A program made the translations under genes and the position numbers. This document shows positions 60,559 through 64,000 of a stretch of DNA of 64,000 nucleotides, one piece after another. The stretch is from Alphaproteobacteria bacterium (GTDB lineage Bacteria > Pseudomonadota > Alphaproteobacteria > Rhizobiales > Devosiaceae), in assembly GCA_018828145.1 (NCBI GenBank), contig JAHJWO010000019.1:45937-109936 (forward strand), in the 5' to 3' direction. Below the pieces are notes generated by a model, which had not been told where the DNA came from, searched no databases, and was given only the letters and a program-made list of their open reading frames with translations. Each line of letters opens with the position of its first letter. Positions within the stretch are counted from its first letter, which is position 1.

Positions 60559-61413
60559 TTGCTTCTCAATTTTGCATTTGCCGCAATTCTGTCCTTCAGC
60601 CCGACCGACGCTTTGCCGCCAACTCCGGGTATGAGTCCAGGCACCAGCAGCTATTATGCACGGTCGGAGAGGCCGGTGCTGATCGCGCCGGGCGCAAGCA
60701 CCACCGTGGCTGCGGCCAGTGTTCCGGCAATCACACCTTCGCCCCGGGCGCCGATCAAGTCCCCCTCCACCGGGCTGGGCGTGTTTCGGTCCGTCGCCAT
60801 CTCGGCGGCGCGCCTGCCGGCCGCCAGCCTGTGGCAGCAGGCGCGGCGAGATGATTACACTGCCCTGTTTGGCACCGATTGCGCGGCGAGCGGCATTGCC
60901 GGCTGCGACAGCCGGTTCGCCACCAGACTGCGCTTGGTCTCGACGCAGGCCGCCGGTCTCTCGGACAAGGCGATGCTCGACCACGTCAACCGCGCCGTCA
61001 ATTCGGCCATGACCTACCGGTCGGATCGCGCCATATGGGGCGTTGGCGACCATTGGGCCACGCCCGTCGAAATGGCGCGCAAGGGCGCCGGCGACTGCGA
61101 AGACTTCGCCATTGCCAAATACTGGCTGCTGCGCAGCCTGGGCGTCGCCGACGAGCAATTGCAAATGGTGGTGCTCCAGGACACGCGGCGCCAGCTGTTC
61201 CACGCCGTGCTGGTGGTCCACACAGCCTCGGGTGCTTATGTGCTCGACAATGTCACGAACCGCCTGCAGCTCGACACGGCCTATGCCCAATACCAGCCCA
61301 TCATGAGTTTTGCGGGCAGCAAGAACTACATCCATGGATTTGCCGCAGGCAGCACGGCCGTTGCGGCCATGCCGCGGGACTTGTCGGCGGTGGCGCCGGG
61401 TTTGGGTATGTAA
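60559..61413 (+). CDS. LapG-like transglutaminase-type cysteine protease (BTLCP)
   Basis: 284 residues from a TTG start with a perfect AGGAGG five bases upstream. An N-terminal hydrophobic stretch is followed by a Pro/Ser-rich linker to about residue 75. The BTLCP catalytic triad is visible: Cys180 (KGAGDCEDFAIAKYW), His215 (RQLFHAVLVV) and Asp230 (GAYVLDNVTN), spaced as in LapG. LapG cleaves the N-terminal retention module of giant type I adhesins, releasing them from the surface. A large adhesin gene lies 770 bases downstream, convergently oriented, a likely substrate. No complete LapD is seen nearby. Confidence 0.9.
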   Translation: MLLNFAFAAILSFSPTDALPPTPGMSPGTSSYYARSERPVLIAPGASTTVAAASVPAITPSPRAPIKSPSTGLGVFRSVAISAARLPAASLWQQARRDDYTALFGTDCAASGIAGCDSRFATRLRLVSTQAAGLSDKAMLDHVNRAVNSAMTYRSDRAIWGVGDHWATPVEMARKGAGDCEDFAIAKYWLLRSLGVADEQLQMVVLQDTRRQLFHAVLVVHTASGAYVLDNVTNRLQLDTAYAQYQPIMSFAGSKNYIHGFAAGSTAVAAMPRDLSAVAPGLGM

Positions 61414-61438
61414 AAGGGCGGCTATCAGCCGCTCTTTT
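61412..61438 (+). terminator. Rho-independent terminator of the protease gene
   Basis: AAAAGGGCGGCT-ATC-AGCCGCTCTTTT: 12-base arms with one mismatch and a T-run on the descending arm, starting within the TAA stop codon of the gene. Confidence 0.85.
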
Positions 61439-61652
61439 ACATTCTACCGCTCTCTGCCGACGCGGGGACTAGATCGTCAGCTCGAACTCACCGTTATCGA
61501 CAATGACCCAATGACCTTGACGACTTGTCCGTCAATATAGGTGTCAGGGAGCTTGACGACCTCAACGGCCTCATATCTGACGGCCGACACGCCCGCCGTG
61601 GTACTGTTATGCACGCATAGCGCAGTGCTCACTGCCGTCTGGTCAATGCCTA
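61439..61652. other. Short region, no gene assigned
   Basis: A 63-residue reverse frame (61477-61668) includes VEVVKLPDTYIDGQVVKVIG but has no ribosome site or family. Probably debris. Confidence 0.35.
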
Positions 61653-61800
61653 GTTGCCAGGTCAACACGATTGGCTATCACCAGTTCAAACCACCTGCGC
61701 AATTTAATGCTCCGATCCTTGGCCGTGCGGCGGGACCAGGGATGGAAGGCCGCGTCGGCCGCCTCTACCGCCCGCGTTGCTTCCTCGGCGCCAGCGAACC
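61653..61800 (-). pseudogene. gabD-like aldehyde dehydrogenase fragment (N-terminal part, inverted)
   Basis: Reverse strand reads GAEEATRAVEAADAAFHPWS, then RRTAKDRSIKLRRWFELVIA and NRVDLAT before a stop. This corresponds to residues ~50-90 of succinate-semialdehyde dehydrogenases (ADAAF..W...TAKERA.iLrrWfdLi). The continuation of the same protein is found downstream on the opposite strand (61930-62110). Confidence 0.65.
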
Positions 61801-61812
61801 TGGAGCATCCAG

Positions 61813-61928
61813 GGCGTGCCCTCGACCACCTATGGCAGCCTTGCCATTACCAATGCGGCGTCCGGCGCCTGGACGCAGGCCCTGGCCGAAGGCGACGGCA
61901 TCACCGAGACCTAAACGGTGCAGGTATC
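61813..61928 (+). pseudogene. VCBS-repeat adhesin fragment
   Basis: Plus strand reads STTYGSLAITNAASGAWTQA, then LAEGDGITET, an in-frame TAA and TVQVSS. This matches the VCBS repeat core (YGTL.i...G.WtYtL...la.Ge..tdtf.v.v.D). It is a fragment of an RTX/VCBS adhesin gene inserted between two oppositely oriented gabD pieces. Confidence 0.6.
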
Positions 61929-62110
61929 CTCACGTCCGAGCAGGACAAGCCCTATGCCGAGGCGCTGGGCGAGATCGACTACGCGGCCGCCTGTATCGAG
62001 TTCTATGCCGAAGAAGCCAAGCGCGTAGCCGGCGAATTGCTGGTCTCGCACGGTACTGATGCCCGCCTTATGGTGCTGCGCCAGTTGATCGGCGTGGTCG
62101 CGGCGAACCA
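61925..62110 (+). pseudogene. gabD-like aldehyde dehydrogenase fragment (following segment)
   Basis: Plus strand reads ILTSEQDKPYAEALGEIDYA, then EFYAEEAKRVAGELLVSHGT and LMVLRQLIGVVAA. This is the block after the fragment at 61653-61800 in GabD (LT.EQGKPLaEA.GEI.YaA...eWFAEEAkR). The NAD-binding core and the catalytic Cys are absent. Together the two pieces show an inverted, broken gene. Confidence 0.7.
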
Positions 62111-62179
62111 GCGCTGCCCGGGATCTACGGACAATGGCCCGCCGAGGGCGGGCCAGGTCGCCGTCAGGGTGGCCAGCGG

Positions 62180-64000
62180 TCAGATATCAAACTGCATTGG
62201 GGCCCCATCCAGAATGACGTTGATGGTTTCAAAGCCCGCGCTGAGATTGTCGCCGGTATCCTGAATGACCGCAACGTCAGTCCAGGTCACACCATCAAGC
62301 CTGGCCTGGACCGTCACGTCGCCATCCGCGCCGCCGTCTGAATCGGCGAGCATCTTAGTGTCGCCGTTGGCATATTCGAACCGAACATTATCGGCTCGGT
62401 CGGCAGTGGAGATTGCGAACAGCAGGTCAGAAAGATCAACGACATCCCCGCTCGCGCCAGTTACAAAATCCTCGATCGAGTCGACACCTCCGCCGGCGGT
62501 GTCACCGAACTCGAACTCGAACGTGTCGACACCAGCGCCGCCGGTGAGGGTGTCGCTGCCCAGGCCACCGATAAGGACGTCGTCGCCGTCACCGCCAGAG
62601 AGGAAGTCATTACCTTCGAGCGCGGATATGGCGTCGCTTTGTCCCGAACCCTGGAGCGACTCGTTGTCCGCGGTTCCCGTAAACGTCTGGCCGTTCACGA
62701 CATGGACGTCCAGGTTCTGCGTCGCAGTCTGGTCGCCGTCATTGTCCTGCACAGTGAAGCTGAATTTCAATTCCGCATCCTGCGCCGTTGTCGATGTCGT
62801 CACGAAGCCGATGTCGGAGAACTTGATGAGGTCATTGTCGCTGGCGAAGGCCTGCGTTCCACTCGATCCGCCGCTGTCCCCGGTATCACGATTTAGATTG
62901 ATCCCAGAGCCCGTTATGGCTTCGGTTGAAGTGAGCAACTGCATTCCGGTGACGAGGTAGTTGTCACCGGGATTGATGTTGTAGTCGTTACTCTCGATGA
63001 TGACGACACCGTTGGCATTAACATAAGAGATGTTGTAAGGGTTGCTCTCCGACGACAGGTAAATGTCTCCATATTCCACCACCACTGCGCGCGTGGTTGT
63101 CGCATTGGTGTCGGGATCGACCAGTTTGAGGATTACGACGAAATCTTCGGAGGTTTCAAGGTTTGCGACCTTGAAATAGACCGATGTCGCGCTAGCAATT
63201 GGAGCAGTGCCCGTTGGTCCCGGGTCAGAGCTGTAGAAGTCCATATCGACGATTTCGCCGCGTTGGATCGTCTGGCTACCGACGCCGATAGCACCACTGT
63301 TGGCAAATACGTCCGTATCAGCGGCGTGGAACAGGTCCCCCTCACTGTATGCAGTGGCGCTACCCGCGGCCCCCGTCGCCGTCAGCGGAGTGGCGCCGTT
63401 GCCGGTGGTTGGTTTCTCAGCGGAGAAGCGGATATAGAAGTCGTTATCCAGTTGCACCACAAAGATATTGGCCGGCCCGTTGGTATCGAGTGTACCGTCG
63501 GAATTATAACCCGTGAAGGAAGTCGCTGTGCTCGTCGTCAATACCGTCACCGAACTGATTGGGTCGACGAGGTCAACGGTATAGGTGCCGTTCGTCTTGT
63601 CGAAAACAAGCGTCCCGGTCGCGTTCGTGCTGGTCGAACCGGAACCGTAACTGAATGCAACGTTGAAAGTGGCCTGGGCAGAGCTTTCGGAAGCCCATGT
63701 GACTGAAGCGCCGATTATGGCTTGGCCGCCAACCGTGCCGGTGAGCATGATTGCCGAGAAATCCGAACTTGCGTTCGAGTATGGAAGGTTCTGATCGGCT
63801 CCGACCGAATAATCGAACACACCGGTCCCGCTCACGGCACCGCTGTTTGAAAAGAATAGATCTGTCTTCGAAACGATACCCGGAACGTCGTCGGTATCCT
63901 TCAGCGCAAGCGCAATGGTGGCCTCGTCGCCGTCGCCGTCGACGCCGGTGAAGGTCACCGTGGCCACATCATTGGTCTGCTCGCCGGCGGTGCCGACGCC
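62180..64000 (-). CDS. C-terminal part of a large RTX/VCBS-type adhesin, 5' end beyond window
   Basis: At least 606 residues; the frame is open to the right edge (GVGTAGEQTNDVATVTFTG upstream of the first Met). Repeat-type domains of the T1SS-143 kind come first (VDGDGDEATIALALKDTDDV, NIFVVQLDNDFYIRFSAEKP). RTX nonapeptides follow (GGDGDDVLIGGLGSDTLTGG) and then a C-terminal secretion module (GVDTFEFEFGDTAGGGVDSI, EDFVTGASGDVVDLSDLL). Such proteins leave by type I secretion and stay anchored by an N-terminal retention module until cut by a LapG protease, here encoded at 60559. The N-terminus is needed to confirm that module. Confidence 0.9.
   Translation of the reverse strand, partial: GVGTAGEQTNDVATVTFTGVDGDGDEATIALALKDTDDVPGIVSKTDLFFSNSGAVSGTGVFDYSVGADQNLPYSNASSDFSAIMLTGTVGGQAIIGASVTWASESSAQATFNVAFSYGSGSTSTNATGTLVFDKTNGTYTVDLVDPISSVTVLTTSTATSFTGYNSDGTLDTNGPANIFVVQLDNDFYIRFSAEKPTTGNGATPLTATGAAGSATAYSEGDLFHAADTDVFANSGAIGVGSQTIQRGEIVDMDFYSSDPGPTGTAPIASATSVYFKVANLETSEDFVVILKLVDPDTNATTTRAVVVEYGDIYLSSESNPYNISYVNANGVVIIESNDYNINPGDNYLVTGMQLLTSTEAITGSGINLNRDTGDSGGSSGTQAFASDNDLIKFSDIGFVTTSTTAQDAELKFSFTVQDNDGDQTATQNLDVHVVNGQTFTGTADNESLQGSGQSDAISALEGNDFLSGGDGDDVLIGGLGSDTLTGGAGVDTFEFEFGDTAGGGVDSIEDFVTGASGDVVDLSDLLFAISTADRADNVRFEYANGDTKMLADSDGGADGDVTVQARLDGVTWTDVAVIQDTGDNLSAGFETINVILDGAPMQFDI

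Overview
The window looks like the exopolysaccharide (EPS) and cell-surface region of a GC-rich alphaproteobacterium, most likely in the Hyphomicrobiales. The evidence is an ExoY/ExoF/ExoP-like polysaccharide module, rhizobial PrsDE-style type I secretion genes, a CpaE-like pilus ATPase remnant and a LapG-like BTLCP protease. The genus cannot be fixed from this sequence; a Devosia-like organism is only a guess. No rRNA, tRNA or CRISPR array was seen.

Layout. 1-11812: the 3' end of rfbB, six glycosyltransferase loci (one a remnant), a Wzy-like polymerase and an FkbM-type methyltransferase. A graveyard at 2119-3900 holds fragments of a glycosyltransferase, an amino-acid ABC transporter and an HlyD-type adaptor. 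12173-14017: a secreted beta-helix/RTX protein. 14238-19538: an FAD hydroxyacid oxidase, a GMC oxidoreductase, another glycosyltransferase and an unrecognised 404-residue protein. 19539-29239: a four-gene type I secretion operon on the minus strand. It encodes a 1927-residue multidomain protein, a 104-residue protein, an ABC exporter and its membrane-fusion partner. 29303-29700: an rfbC remnant. 29913-48605: the core polysaccharide cluster. It contains wecG/tagA-, wecC- and wecB-type genes, an undecaprenyl-phosphate sugar transferase, an export protein, a Wzz/ExoP-type chain-length protein with a separate BY-kinase-like ATPase, a second type I exporter pair, a block of amino-sugar genes and a Wzx flippase.

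49357-51161: two regulators (LuxR-type and BTAD/SARP-like). 51618-54318: an exosortase locus made of an exosortase, a periplasmic accessory protein and two short proteins, one a lipoprotein. The two short proteins share a nearly identical C-terminal tail ending in a hydrophobic segment and basic residues. 54647-62179: a degraded region holding two copies of a degenerate GGDEF protein, a broken IS110 element next to a broken cpaE-like gene, a small secreted protein, a LapG-like protease and an inverted gabD/VCBS mosaic. 62180 to the end: the C-terminal part of a large RTX/VCBS adhesin that runs off the right edge.

How the genes fit together. Nucleotide-sugar genes supply precursors. ExoY-like and WecG-like enzymes and the other glycosyltransferases would build lipid-linked repeat units, Wzx would flip them, Wzy would polymerise them, and the ExoF/ExoP/BY-kinase module would set length and export. 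The type I exporters probably secrete the RTX and DUF4082-type proteins into or onto the matrix. The exosortase system and the LapG/adhesin pair point to further control of surface-protein anchoring. The best candidate for a little-described system is the exosortase with its two matched short substrates.
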